Of a DNA stretch of 64,000 nucleotides, positions 18,081-26,315 are shown piece by piece. The notes under the pieces were generated by a model. That model made no database searches. It was not told the origin of the DNA and saw nothing but the letters and a program-made list of their open reading frames with translations. Numbering within the stretch: position 1 is the stretch's first letter; each line of letters begins with the position of its first letter. Location: NCBI RefSeq assembly GCF_019884725.1, contig NZ_CP082322.1, forward strand, positions 248,001 to 312,000, given 5' to 3'. Source of the stretch: Leucobacter tenebrionis (GTDB lineage Bacteria; Actinomycetota; Actinomycetes; Actinomycetales; Microbacteriaceae). Position numbers and translations under genes: made by a program.

Positions 18081-19814
18081 TCAGGGGGCGGGGGCGAGGA
18101 TCATCGCGTCGATCCCCCAGCCGAGCGGGAAGGCCCGTTCGAGGCGCCACCCGGCGCCGGCCCCGAGGCGGGCGATGGCCTCGGCCTCGCGCAGGCCGGC
18201 GCCGTTCACGGCGAGGGCGCGCACGTGCGCCTCGTGGGCGGCGGGGTCGAGCGAGTCGGCTCTCGCCCGCTCGACGACGACGAGCGACCCGGTTCGGCCG
18301 AGTAGGCCGGCGAGCATCTCGTGAGCCTCTGCGTCGGTGCGATCCCCGAGAGCGAGGGCGAGAACGGCGATGTCGACAGGGCGATCATCGTCGGCGGCAC
18401 CGTGGTCGGAGATCCCGAGCAGCACACGGCGCTGCGCCGCTCCCCCGCCGAACAGCAGGTCTGCGCCGACGTCGGTCTCGCGGGCGATGCCCGCCAGCTC
18501 CGCGGCGCCCGGTCCGGTCAACAGCGCGCGACGCGCCCCGTCCCAGACCGGGTCCTCGAAGAGCCCGCGGGCGAAGAAGCGCAGCATTGCGGCCTCCTCG
18601 CACTGCTCGGCGAACAGGGCCTCGTCGGTATCGAGCACGCTCGCGAGGGACGAGCCGTGGACCCGGTCCCATGCTGCTCCGGACCCTCTCATCGCGTCCG
18701 GCAGCTCGATGAGGGCTCGGAGCACGCGCGCCTCGTGCCCGTCGAACGCCTCGCGGGTGTGCTCGTCCGCGAGGAGCGCCTCCCCCGCGGCTCCCAGACA
18801 GAGTCGGCCCGCGGTATCTTCCTCGACGATCCCGTGGTGGGCGAGCGTGGGCAGCAGGGCGGCGAGGGCCTCCTCCTGGATGCCGAGCCGCTCGGCGAGG
18901 TCGGAGGCCGGCGTGCCCGGTCGGTCGGCCACGAGGTCGATGAGGCCGCTCTCGCAGGCGGCCCTCACAACGAGCCAGGCGACCGGCGAGGGGACCTCGG
19001 GGAAGGCGACACCGAGTTCCTCGTCGTCGGCGTGCCAGTATCCGGTGATGCACACGCGGTCCTTCGGCATGCCCCGTTCACGGCCGAGGAACCTGCGCAG
19101 CGGCAGCAACGTGCGGCTCTCGCCCGCTGCCCAGACGAAGCCGTCGCCGTCCGTCGGCACAGCGGCCCGCACCGCCTTCTCGAGGGCCGCGCGGTCGGTG
19201 GGGGACGCGACGACCCAGTCGAGCGCGTCACCTTCCCGCACCGCGAGATCTTGACGCGCGAAGGGCTGCTCGATGGTGACGACGATCCGGGCAGGGACGT
19301 CGAGCGGGCGTTCGTCGAGGAAGCGGCCGATGGCGGGAAGCGCTGTCTCGTCGCCGACGAGCACGATCCAGTCGAGCCGCTCGGGCAGGACGATCGACGA
19401 CTTCGGCCCGACGATCCACAGATCGTCGCCGACGCGGGCCTCACGAGCCCAGTCGGAGGCCGGGCCGTGGCTGTGCAGCACGAAATCGAGGTCGAGTTCG
19501 CCGGAGGCGGCGTCGACACGGCGGGGCGTGTAGTCTCGGGCGATGCGCGCCGGCGCAGCGGTCCACTCGATGCCCTGGGCCAACTGCGTCGGCAGCACGT
19601 CGGGCAGTTCGGCGGGGTCGGCGAAGATCGCCTTGACGTGATCGTCGAACGTCGGCGAGTGAAACGGGCCGAGCGTCAGGCCGTCGCGTTCGAACCCGCC
19701 CATCTCCGGCCCTCCGAGGGTCACCCGACGCATCCGCGGGGTCACGTCGCGCACCGCGAGCACGTCGAGCCTGCGCAGAACGAGCGGGTGCGTGACGAAG
19801 TCGCGATGGGCCAT
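18081..19814 (-). CDS. Siderophore-interacting FAD protein fused to an O-methyltransferase-like domain
   Basis: A 577-residue two-part protein. Residues 1-280 are a siderophore-interacting protein (SIP/ViuB): RRVTLGGPEMGGF, ARDYTPRRVDAASGELDLDFVLH for FAD binding, VLVGDETALPAIGRFL, and the terminal YWHADDEELG that marks the end of normal SIPs. These reduce ferric siderophores in the cytoplasm. About 290 extra residues follow: a winged-helix dimerisation-like part (VAWLVVRAACESGLIDLV, ASDLAERLGI, LAHHGIVEED), an RVHGSSL segment, and a degenerate S-adenosylmethionine fold (LLTGPGAAELAG; LALGDRTDAEAHEMLAGLLGRTGSLVVVE). The internal ATG at 19814 has GGGGAGG at the right distance; the ATG at 19820 does not. 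First gene of the operon. Confidence 0.88.
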   Translation of the reverse strand: MAHRDFVTHPLVLRRLDVLAVRDVTPRMRRVTLGGPEMGGFERDGLTLGPFHSPTFDDHVKAIFADPAELPDVLPTQLAQGIEWTAAPARIARDYTPRRVDAASGELDLDFVLHSHGPASDWAREARVGDDLWIVGPKSSIVLPERLDWIVLVGDETALPAIGRFLDERPLDVPARIVVTIEQPFARQDLAVREGDALDWVVASPTDRAALEKAVRAAVPTDGDGFVWAAGESRTLLPLRRFLGRERGMPKDRVCITGYWHADDEELGVAFPEVPSPVAWLVVRAACESGLIDLVADRPGTPASDLAERLGIQEEALAALLPTLAHHGIVEEDTAGRLCLGAAGEALLADEHTREAFDGHEARVLRALIELPDAMRGSGAAWDRVHGSSLASVLDTDEALFAEQCEEAAMLRFFARGLFEDPVWDGARRALLTGPGAAELAGIARETDVGADLLFGGGAAQRRVLLGISDHGAADDDRPVDIAVLALALGDRTDAEAHEMLAGLLGRTGSLVVVERARADSLDPAAHEAHVRALAVNGAGLREAEAIARLGAGAGWRLERAFPLGWGIDAMILAPAP

Positions 19815-19857
19815 GAACATGCCTCCCCTGGCGGGGCTGTGACCCCGATCATCCGAT

Positions 19858-19876
19858 TAAAGCAATCCTCACCTTA
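19858..19876 (-). promoter_or_regulatory. DtxR/IdeR-like iron box before the siderophore operon
   Basis: On the minus strand the 19-mer TAAGGTGAGGATTGCTTTA matches the DtxR/IdeR consensus TWAGGTWAGSCTWACCTWA at 15 of 19 positions by eye. It overlaps a TTTAAT -10-like hexamer, 44 bases before the start of the fusion gene. Repression by Fe2+-DtxR/IdeR is predicted. Confidence 0.62.
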
Positions 19877-19946
19877 TCTACATCAGATGATTGCGTGCAA
19901 ACTCGTCTGTCGAGTGGTGCTCTGCCCATGGGAGCCGCCCGAACGC

Positions 19947-19980
19947 CGAAAGCCCCCGGCCAAGCGGCCGGGGGCTTTCG
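19947..19980. terminator. Strong terminator isolating glnE from the iron operon
   Basis: Perfect 15-bp inverted repeat (19947-19961 with 19966-19980) with loop AAGC. Reading leftwards it lies after glnE and the 25-codon frame and before the iron operon promoter. Confidence 0.88.
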
Positions 19981-20023
19981 AGTTGGTGTCGGGCGACAGC
20001 GGTGTCGCGATCGGTTCACCGAG

Positions 20024-20101
20024 TCAGGATTCGAGTTCGTCTTCGAGCTCAGCACCGTCTTCGGCGAGGATGGCCTCGAGGAATGACTGTAGGTACTTCA
20101 T
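20024..20101 (-). CDS. Possible leaderless small protein (25 aa)
   Basis: Short frame starting MKYLQSFLEAILAEDG, then a strongly acidic tail ending in LES. There is no ribosome-binding site, but a TAACCT hexamer (20109-20114, complement) ends exactly seven bases before the ATG, with TAGTCA 17 bases further upstream. This is the same geometry as other leaderless genes in this window. The stop is followed after about 40 bases by a perfect 15-bp terminator, so a short monocistronic transcript would be produced. I do not recognise the peptide. An amphipathic helix followed by an acidic tail is suggested by the sequence. It may also be a chance frame in the glnE 3' region. Confidence 0.4.
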   Translation of the reverse strand: MKYLQSFLEAILAEDGAELEDELES

Positions 20102-20188
20102 AACAATCAGGTTACGCTTCTTGCGCTGATTTGACTAGTCCCCCTGGTGAACACGGGTCGCATATTTCGTGACGTGACGGTGAACGGC

Positions 20189-23100
20189 TCAGGGAAGCGG
20201 GTAGCGAACGTCGTCGTCCGAGTACCCGAAGAACTCCCGCTCGAACACCGCACGCGCGCGTCGGGAGACCGCGAACCACCGCTCTTCCAGCTCGAAGGTG
20301 CGCCCACGGGGCAGGTCGAGCACGCCCGCGATGCCCTCCAGGTCGTTGCGATCGACCGGCAGCGAATCGGAGGCACGTCCGGTCCACAGCTTCAGAGCCG
20401 AGCGCACGCGGCTCGCGAAGCGCCAGGAGTCTGCGAGATGCTCGACATCGCCCGGGTCGAGCATCTCGAGCGTGCTCGCGGCCTCGAGCGCGCGGAGGGT
20501 CGACACGGTGCGCAACTCGCCGTGCTGCGCCCCCGCCCGCATCTGCAGCAGCTGCACCAGCCACTCCACGTCGCTGATTCCCCCTGGGCCGAGCTTGAGG
20601 TGGCGTCTGCGATCGGCTCCCTGCGGCAGCCGTTCGGCCTCGACCCGCGCTTTGATCCTGCGTACCTCGCGTACCTCGTTCTCTCCGAAGCTCGCGGGAT
20701 AGCGGACCTCATCGGCCATGTCGATGAAGTCGGCGCCGAGGCCCTCATCGCCGGCGACGGCCCTCGCACGCAGCAGCGCCTGCGCCTCCCACGTAACCGA
20801 CCAGCGGCGGTAATACGCGCGGTAGGCGTCGAGGCTGCGCGCGAGCGGGCCGTTCTTGCCCTCGGGGCGCAGGTCGAAGTCGAGGTCGACGGGGAATCGC
20901 GGATCCGATACGAGGCGCCGGAGCTCCGAGATGAGCCGCACCGCCTCACGCGAGGCGCGATCCGGAGCCACCGTGTCGGGCGCGCGAAACACCGCGACCA
21001 CATCGATATCCGAGGCGAATCCCAGCTCTCCCCCGCCGTAGCGCCCCATGCCGATGATCGCGAGCTCGATCGGGTCGCCCTCCCACTTCGCCGCCGCATC
21101 GATGCGGATGGCCGTGAGCAGCGCGTCGAGAAGCGCGGTGTGGGCTGCGTCGAGGCCCATCGCGACCTCGGCATCGTCGATGACGCCGGTGATGCGGCCC
21201 ATGGCGAGGCGCAGCACCTCCCTGCGGTGAACGGTGCGCAGAGTGGTGGCCGCCGCCTCGGCGCCGGGGCGGCGGGAGGAGAGGGATCGCATCTCGGCGA
21301 ACAGCTGCGCGCGGCTCATCGGGCGCAGCTGCTCGTCGCGTTCGAGCCACGCCACGGATTCGGGAAGCGATTCGAGCAGCTCGGCCGCGAACCGCGAGCA
21401 GGACAGCACTCTCGTGAGCCGTTCGGCGGCCTCGGTGCCGTCTCGCAGCAGCCGCAGGTACCACGGGGTCTCGCTGTTGGCTTCGCTGACGCGTCTGAAG
21501 GCCAGCAGGCCGTAGTCGGGATCGGTGCCCTCGGCGAACCACTGCAGCAGCACGGGCATGAGATTGCGCTGGATCCGCGCGCGTCGCGACGTGCCGCGCG
21601 TGAGGGCGGCGAGATGCCGCATCGCCCCGTCGGGGTCGCGGAAGCCGATGCTGACCAACCGGGCGCGCGCCTCGTCGCTGCCGAGCACGAGCTCCTCTTC
21701 GGGCAGCGAGGCGACGGCGCTGAGCAGCGGGGCGTAGAAGATCTTGAGGTGTAGCTCGCGCACCTCGCGCTTGGTGCGCTCCCACGTCTGCAGCAGCACC
21801 TCGCCCGTCTCGGCGAGGCCCGTTGCGCGCGCGAGCACGCGCAACCCCTCCTCATCGGTGGGCATGAGGGCCGTGCGGCGCAGCTCGCGCAGTTGCAGCC
21901 GGTGCTCGAGCACACGCAGGAACCGGTAGTCGGCAGCGAGCCGCTCGCCGTCGCTGCGCGCCACGTAGCCTCCGTCGACGAGCGCGCGCAGAGCGGGCAG
22001 CGTGCCGCGCAGATGCAGGCGATCGTCGTACTGGCCGTGAACGAGCTGCAGCAGCTGCACGCTGAACTCGATATCGCGAAGCCCGCCGGGGCCGAGTTTG
22101 AGCTGCACCTCGAGCTCCCCGTCGGCGATGTGCTCGGTCACGCGCTGCCTCATGCGCTGCACCGATCCGACGAAGTCCTCGCGCGACGACGACGCCCACA
22201 CCATGTCGCGCGTTCGCTCGACGAACTCGCCCCCTAGGCGGATATCGCCCGCGAGCGGGCGCGCCTTGAGCAGGGCCTGGAACTCCCACGCCTTGGCCCA
22301 GCGCTCGTAGTAGTTGAGCATGGAGCCGAGCGTGCGCACGAGTGCGCCGTGGCGGCCTTCGGGGCGGAGGTTCGCGTCGAGCTGCCAGAGCGGGGGTTCG
22401 AGGGCGGGATCGTGGATGCCCCGCATCGTCTCGCTCGCGAGTCTCGTGCCGACGCGGATCAGCGCGTCGTCTCCGAGTACCTCGTCGTCCGTGCTGGCGA
22501 CGATGAACACGACGTCGACGTCGGAGACCACATTGAGCTCCTCGGCGCCGCACTTGCCCATGGCGACCACTGCCAGACGGGCGGCCGCGATGCGCTCGTC
22601 GCTCACGGCGGGGCCCGAGCAGCCGGCGGCGAGGCTCGCGCGCGCGACGGCGAGCGATGCCTCAATCGCCGCGCCCGCGAGCGCCGAGAGCGAGGTCGCG
22701 ACCCGCTCGAAGACCTCGGGCGCCCGGCCCTTCCGCCCGTGCCGGAGATCGAAGAGCATCAGTTCGGAGAGCAGCTCCCGGTAGCGCACGCGCAGTGCGT
22801 TCCACCCGGCTTCCGCGGCGAGCGGTCCGCCGTCCTCCCCGCCCTGCACGGCATCGAGCAGTTCGAAGCGGGCCTCTTCGGCCTCGATCACTCGGCCGCC
22901 TGCGTCGAGGATCTCGGCGAGTCGTTCGGGGCGCCGCGCGAAGAAGTCGCCGAGGGCCGGCGAGGCGCCGACGAGCAGGCAGAGTCTGTGGAGATGCCGC
23001 GGCTCGAGATCCCGCATCCGCTCAGGGTGGGACTCGGCGAGATGCCTCACCCGGATCAGCGCGGCGTCTGGGTCCGCTGCGCGGGCGAACGCCCGCAGCA

Positions 23101-23221
23101 GCGCATCGACGGGCGCGTCGAGGCTGCGGCCGAGCGCGTGCAGCTCCTCGCGCGCTTCGGAGAGGTCCTGGAACCCGGCGCGCGCCACATCGGCGAGACG
23201 CAGCACCGTCTGCTCGGCCAC
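20189..23221 (-). CDS. glnE: Bifunctional glutamine synthetase adenylyltransferase/adenylyl-removing enzyme
   Basis: Adenylylates and deadenylylates the regulatory tyrosine of GlnA according to nitrogen status; 1010 residues. Two nucleotidyltransferase modules are visible: an N-terminal one with VAMGKCGAEELNVVSDVDVVFIV followed by RPEGRHGALVRTLGSMLNYYERWAKAWEFQALLKARPLAGD, and a C-terminal one with GMGRYGGGELGFASDIDVVAVF and RPEGKNGPLARSLDAYRAYYRRWSVTWEAQALLRARAVAGD. Both are followed by LKLGPGG(L/I)(R/S)D(I/V)E. I chose the GTG at 23221, 13 bases after the glnA2 stop and with GAGAGG upstream; the longer frame overlaps glnA2. It is co-transcribed with glnA2. Confidence 0.95.
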   Translation of the reverse strand: MAEQTVLRLADVARAGFQDLSEAREELHALGRSLDAPVDALLRAFARAADPDAALIRVRHLAESHPERMRDLEPRHLHRLCLLVGASPALGDFFARRPERLAEILDAGGRVIEAEEARFELLDAVQGGEDGGPLAAEAGWNALRVRYRELLSELMLFDLRHGRKGRAPEVFERVATSLSALAGAAIEASLAVARASLAAGCSGPAVSDERIAAARLAVVAMGKCGAEELNVVSDVDVVFIVASTDDEVLGDDALIRVGTRLASETMRGIHDPALEPPLWQLDANLRPEGRHGALVRTLGSMLNYYERWAKAWEFQALLKARPLAGDIRLGGEFVERTRDMVWASSSREDFVGSVQRMRQRVTEHIADGELEVQLKLGPGGLRDIEFSVQLLQLVHGQYDDRLHLRGTLPALRALVDGGYVARSDGERLAADYRFLRVLEHRLQLRELRRTALMPTDEEGLRVLARATGLAETGEVLLQTWERTKREVRELHLKIFYAPLLSAVASLPEEELVLGSDEARARLVSIGFRDPDGAMRHLAALTRGTSRRARIQRNLMPVLLQWFAEGTDPDYGLLAFRRVSEANSETPWYLRLLRDGTEAAERLTRVLSCSRFAAELLESLPESVAWLERDEQLRPMSRAQLFAEMRSLSSRRPGAEAAATTLRTVHRREVLRLAMGRITGVIDDAEVAMGLDAAHTALLDALLTAIRIDAAAKWEGDPIELAIIGMGRYGGGELGFASDIDVVAVFRAPDTVAPDRASREAVRLISELRRLVSDPRFPVDLDFDLRPEGKNGPLARSLDAYRAYYRRWSVTWEAQALLRARAVAGDEGLGADFIDMADEVRYPASFGENEVREVRRIKARVEAERLPQGADRRRHLKLGPGGISDVEWLVQLLQMRAGAQHGELRTVSTLRALEAASTLEMLDPGDVEHLADSWRFASRVRSALKLWTGRASDSLPVDRNDLEGIAGVLDLPRGRTFELEERWFAVSRRARAVFEREFFGYSDDDVRYPLP

Positions 23222-23234
23222 CGTCCGGCCTCTC

Positions 23235-24572
23235 TCAGATCGTGTCGAGCATCGAGCCGAGCTCGTAGGGGGTGACCTGTGCCCGGTACTCGCTGACCTC
23301 GCGCCGCTTGTCACGGATGAAGTACGCGAAGACCTGCTCTCCGAGCGTCTCTGCGACGAGCTCGGAGCGCTCCATGACCGCGAGCGCGTGGTCGAGGCTC
23401 GTCGGCAGCGGGTCGAAGCCCATCGCCCGTCGCTCGCCGTCGCTCAGCGCCCACACGTTGTTCTCGGCCTCGGGCGGCAGCTCGTACTCGTCGCGGATGC
23501 CCTTGAGGCCGGCGGCGAGCAGCACCGAGAAACCGAGGTAGGGATTCACCGCGCTGTCCATGCCGCGGTACTCGACGCGTGCGGCGCCGCCCTTGCCCGG
23601 CTTGTACATGGGAACGCGCACGAGCGCCGAGCGGTTGTTGTGGCCCCAGCTCACGAACGACGGCGCCTCGTCACCGCCCCAGAGTCGCTTGTACGAGTTG
23701 ATGTACTGGTTGGTGACGGCCGTGATCTCGGGCGCGTGGCGCAGCAGGCCGGCGACGAAGCGTCGCCCCGTCTGCGAGAGCTGGTAGCGGGCGGCCGGAT
23801 CGTAGAAGGCGTTGGTATCGCCCTCGAAGAGCGAGAGGTGCGTGTGCATACCGGATCCCGGATGGCCGACGAGGGGCTTCGGCATGAAGGTGGCGTGCAC
23901 GCCCTGGGCGATCGCCACCTCCTTCACGACCGTGCGGAACGTCATGATGTTGTCGGCCGTCGTGAGCGCGTCCGCGTAGCGAAGGTCGATCTCGTTCTGG
24001 CCGGGGCCGGCCTCGTGGTGGCTGAACTCGACGGAGATTCCGAGCTCTTCGAGCATGGCCACGCTCTCGCGCCGGAAATCATGCGCCGTGCCCCCCGGAA
24101 CATTGTCGAAGTACCCGGCGCGGTCGACCGGCACGGGCCCCTCCGGCCCGTACTGTGCGGACTTCAGCAGGTAGAACTCGATCTCGGGGTGCGTGTAGAA
24201 CGTGAATCCCTGTTCCGCAGCCTGCGCGAGCGTGCGCTTCAGCACGTTACGGGGATCAGCGACCGCGGGCTCGTCGTTGGGGGTGCGGATATCGCAGAAC
24301 ATGCGGGCCGTCGGCGCCGACATGCTGCGCCACGGCAGCAGCTGGAAGGTCGAGGGATCCGGCACCGCGAGCAGATCGGACTCATACGCGCGAGTCAGCC
24401 CCTCGATCGCGGAGCCGTCGAAGCCGATGCCCTCGCTGAACGCGCCCTCGACCTCGGCCGGTGCGAGCGCCACGGATTTCAACGTGCCGGAGACATCGCT
24501 GAACCACAGGCGTACGAATTTCACGCCCCGCTCTTCGATGGTGCGAAGAACAAAATCGCGCTGCTTGCTCAC
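23235..24572 (-). CDS. glnA2: Glutamine synthetase-like protein, type I-alpha (GlnA2)
   Basis: A 445-residue GlnA paralogue with the active-site framework FDGSAIEGL, HPEIEFYLL, HHEAGPGQNEIDLRYADAL, KPLVGHPGSGMHTHLSLFEG, NRSALVRVPMY and VEYRGMDSAVNPYL. It lacks the DLYELPPEE adenylylation context of GlnA and reads YELPPEAENNVWAL instead, with no equivalent tyrosine, so it should not be a GlnE target although glnE is next to it. Some actinobacterial paralogues of this kind are gamma-glutamylpolyamine synthetases rather than ammonium-assimilating enzymes. The sequence alone does not decide between these. Upstream there is a GTGAC-N6-GTTTC element. Confidence 0.9.
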   Translation of the reverse strand: MSKQRDFVLRTIEERGVKFVRLWFSDVSGTLKSVALAPAEVEGAFSEGIGFDGSAIEGLTRAYESDLLAVPDPSTFQLLPWRSMSAPTARMFCDIRTPNDEPAVADPRNVLKRTLAQAAEQGFTFYTHPEIEFYLLKSAQYGPEGPVPVDRAGYFDNVPGGTAHDFRRESVAMLEELGISVEFSHHEAGPGQNEIDLRYADALTTADNIMTFRTVVKEVAIAQGVHATFMPKPLVGHPGSGMHTHLSLFEGDTNAFYDPAARYQLSQTGRRFVAGLLRHAPEITAVTNQYINSYKRLWGGDEAPSFVSWGHNNRSALVRVPMYKPGKGGAARVEYRGMDSAVNPYLGFSVLLAAGLKGIRDEYELPPEAENNVWALSDGERRAMGFDPLPTSLDHALAVMERSELVAETLGEQVFAYFIRDKRREVSEYRAQVTPYELGSMLDTI

Positions 24573-24622
24573 ACCGGCTCCGTTCGCTCAGTTGACGATT
24601 ATTGCCAGACTAGCGCGCCCCT

Positions 24623-24638
24623 GTGACATTCGTGTTTC
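24623..24638 (-). promoter_or_regulatory. GlnR-like half-site pair upstream of glnA2
   Basis: GTGAC (24623-24627), six bases, GTTTC (24634-24638); on the minus strand this reads GAAAC-N6-GTCAC, one a/b pair of the GlnR box. It lies 51-66 bases before the glnA2 start, near a TAGTCT -10-like element. Weaker than the glnA operator. Confidence 0.42.
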
Positions 24639-24713
24639 AGCGGCCGTTTCCGCGGAAGCGGCTCAGGGCGGGCGGCTGCTCCTGCGCGCCGCGCGCAGGA
24701 GCACGGCGCGCGT

Positions 24714-24920
24714 TCAGGAATCCTCCTGCGCCTCCTCCTCGGCCCACTCCTTCGCGCGCTCCTGCAGCTTCGCGGGCCCGTTCGCCGCCTCCTCGCGGGT
24801 CTTGAACGGCCCGATGCGGTCGATGCCGAGCGACTGGGGGCCCTCCTCGACCTGCCCGGTGCGGGTGTTGTACCAGTACGTCTCCTCGGGGTCTTCGACT
24901 CCCCAGTCGCGCTTGCTCAT
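24714..24920 (-). CDS. Small SPOR-domain-containing protein
   Basis: A 68-residue acidic protein starting at an ATG with GGAGG upstream. It begins MSKRDWGVEDPEETYWYNTRTGQVEEG, continues with RIGPFKTREEAANGPAKLQERAKEWAEEE and ends QEDS. The 'YNT.TG.VE.G......R.GPF.TR.EA' pattern is that of the small actinobacterial proteins annotated as SPOR domain-containing. They normally sit divergently next to the methionine aminopeptidase gene, as here. Function is not known; there is no signal peptide. Confidence 0.85.
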   Translation of the reverse strand: MSKRDWGVEDPEETYWYNTRTGQVEEGPQSLGIDRIGPFKTREEAANGPAKLQERAKEWAEEEAQEDS

Positions 24921-24966
24921 TGCGGCCTCCCTGTGTCGTGGGTCTCTCCCTTCATAGACTAGAGGC

Positions 24967-25836
24967 ATGCCCTTCGACGCACACGGACATTTGATCCCGG
25001 GCTCGGTTCCCCCACAGCGAACCGTCCCCCAGCACATCGCACGGCCGCCCTACGTCGGGCTCGCGGTGCCTCCCGCCTATACGGGAGACAACACCTACTC
25101 CGAGGACGAGATCGGTCGCATCAGAGCGGCGGGACGGATCGCCTCGCGCGCGCTCGACGCCGTCGGGGAGGCGGTGCGCCCCGGCGTGACGACGGCGGAG
25201 CTCGATCGGGTGGCCCATGAGTTCGTCGTCTCTCAGGGCGCCTACCCGTCGACGCTCGGTTACCGCGGTTACCGGGCCTCCTCGTGCACCTCCGTGAACG
25301 AAGTCATCTGCCACGGGATTCCCGACGACACCGTTCTCCGCGACGGGGATCTCGTGAACGTCGACATCACGGCCTACCTCGACGGCTTCCACGGCGACAC
25401 CAATCGCACGTTCCGGGTGGGGCGGGTTTCGGAGGACGTCGACCTGCTCATCGAGCGCACGCACGAGGCGATGATGCGGGGCATCAAGGCCGCGAAGCCG
25501 GGCCGCCAGGTCAACGTGATCGGCCGCGTGATCGAGACGTACGCCAAGCGCTTCGGCTACGGGGTGGTGCGCGACTTCACCGGCCACGGCGTCGGCGCCT
25601 CGTTCCACTCGGGGCTCATCATCCCGCACTACGACTCCGCTCCGGCCTACGGCGACGTGATCAAGCCGAACATGGTGTTCACGGTCGAACCCATGCTGAC
25701 GCTGGGCTCGCACGAGTGGGATCAGTGGGATGACGGCTGGACCGTCACCACGCGCGACAAGAGCATCACCGCGCAGTTCGAGCACACGATCGTGGTGCGC
25801 GAGGACGGGTTCGAGCTGCTCACCGTGTCGGACTGA
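24967..25836 (+). CDS. map: Type I methionine aminopeptidase
   Basis: Removes the initiator methionine from nascent proteins; 289 residues. It has an N-terminal extension of about 45 residues rich in Pro (GSVPPQRTVPQHIARPP), typical of actinobacterial MapB and proposed to dock on ribosomes. The pita-bread fold metal ligands are seen in NVDITAYLDGFHGDTNRTF (Asp, Asp), DFTGHGVGASFHSG (His), VFTVEPML (Glu) and QFEHTIVV (Glu). A TAGACT hexamer at 24955-24960 ends six bases before the ATG and there is no ribosome-binding site, so the transcript is probably leaderless. Confidence 0.96.
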   Translation: MPFDAHGHLIPGSVPPQRTVPQHIARPPYVGLAVPPAYTGDNTYSEDEIGRIRAAGRIASRALDAVGEAVRPGVTTAELDRVAHEFVVSQGAYPSTLGYRGYRASSCTSVNEVICHGIPDDTVLRDGDLVNVDITAYLDGFHGDTNRTFRVGRVSEDVDLLIERTHEAMMRGIKAAKPGRQVNVIGRVIETYAKRFGYGVVRDFTGHGVGASFHSGLIIPHYDSAPAYGDVIKPNMVFTVEPMLTLGSHEWDQWDDGWTVTTRDKSITAQFEHTIVVREDGFELLTVSD

Positions 25837-25892
25837 GGCGGCGCTGCGATGAGCGGCAGAGACATGCTCCGCGACCCCGGAAAGGCGCTGTC

Positions 25893-26315
25893 ATGACCAG
25901 AAGAGAAGCGTCCGAGAGACGCACCGAGGCCGAGGCGCGTACCGGACGAAGGTACAACCGGCAGTTCGGCGCCGCGATGGTGCTGTACGTGCTGCTGCTC
26001 GTGCTCAGCCAGATACTCGACGCCGAGCGCGGTACGCCGCTCGCGATCGCGTTAGCGGTCCTGCCGATCCTCCCGCTGCTCTGGATCGTCGTCGCGCTGC
26101 TCGGGCATCTCCGCAGGATCGATGAGATGCAGCGGCAGCTGCTGGTGAAGAGTCTCGCCGTGGGCTTCGGGGTCGCTATGCTCGTCGCGGTCACCGTCGG
26201 CATGCTCCGGATGAGCGGCCTCGACGTGCCCATGCCGGAGTGGATCGTCTTCTCGGGCGGGATGTCCGCCTGGGGCATCGCCGCGATGGTGCTGACCCTC
26301 CGGGTCGATCGGTGA
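25893..26315 (+). CDS. Small membrane protein paired with an XRE regulator
   Basis: A 140-residue protein of unknown function with a charged N-terminus (MTRREASERRTEAEARTGRRY) and four predicted transmembrane helices (about residues 26-43, 49-68, 86-103 and 117-135). The loop HLRRIDEMQRQLLVKSLA is conserved in proteins of this size that accompany small HTH regulators. Its stop overlaps the regulator's GTG by four bases, so the pair is translated together. The regulator may control the pair or be held at the membrane. Confidence 0.8.
   Translation: MTRREASERRTEAEARTGRRYNRQFGAAMVLYVLLLVLSQILDAERGTPLAIALAVLPILPLLWIVVALLGHLRRIDEMQRQLLVKSLAVGFGVAMLVAVTVGMLRMSGLDVPMPEWIVFSGGMSAWGIAAMVLTLRVDR

Noticed and set aside
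16144-18324. 726-codon plus-strand frame across the permease and binding-protein genes
   Set aside because: Antisense to three well-supported transporter genes; composition is Gly/Arg/Glu/Asp-rich without domains.
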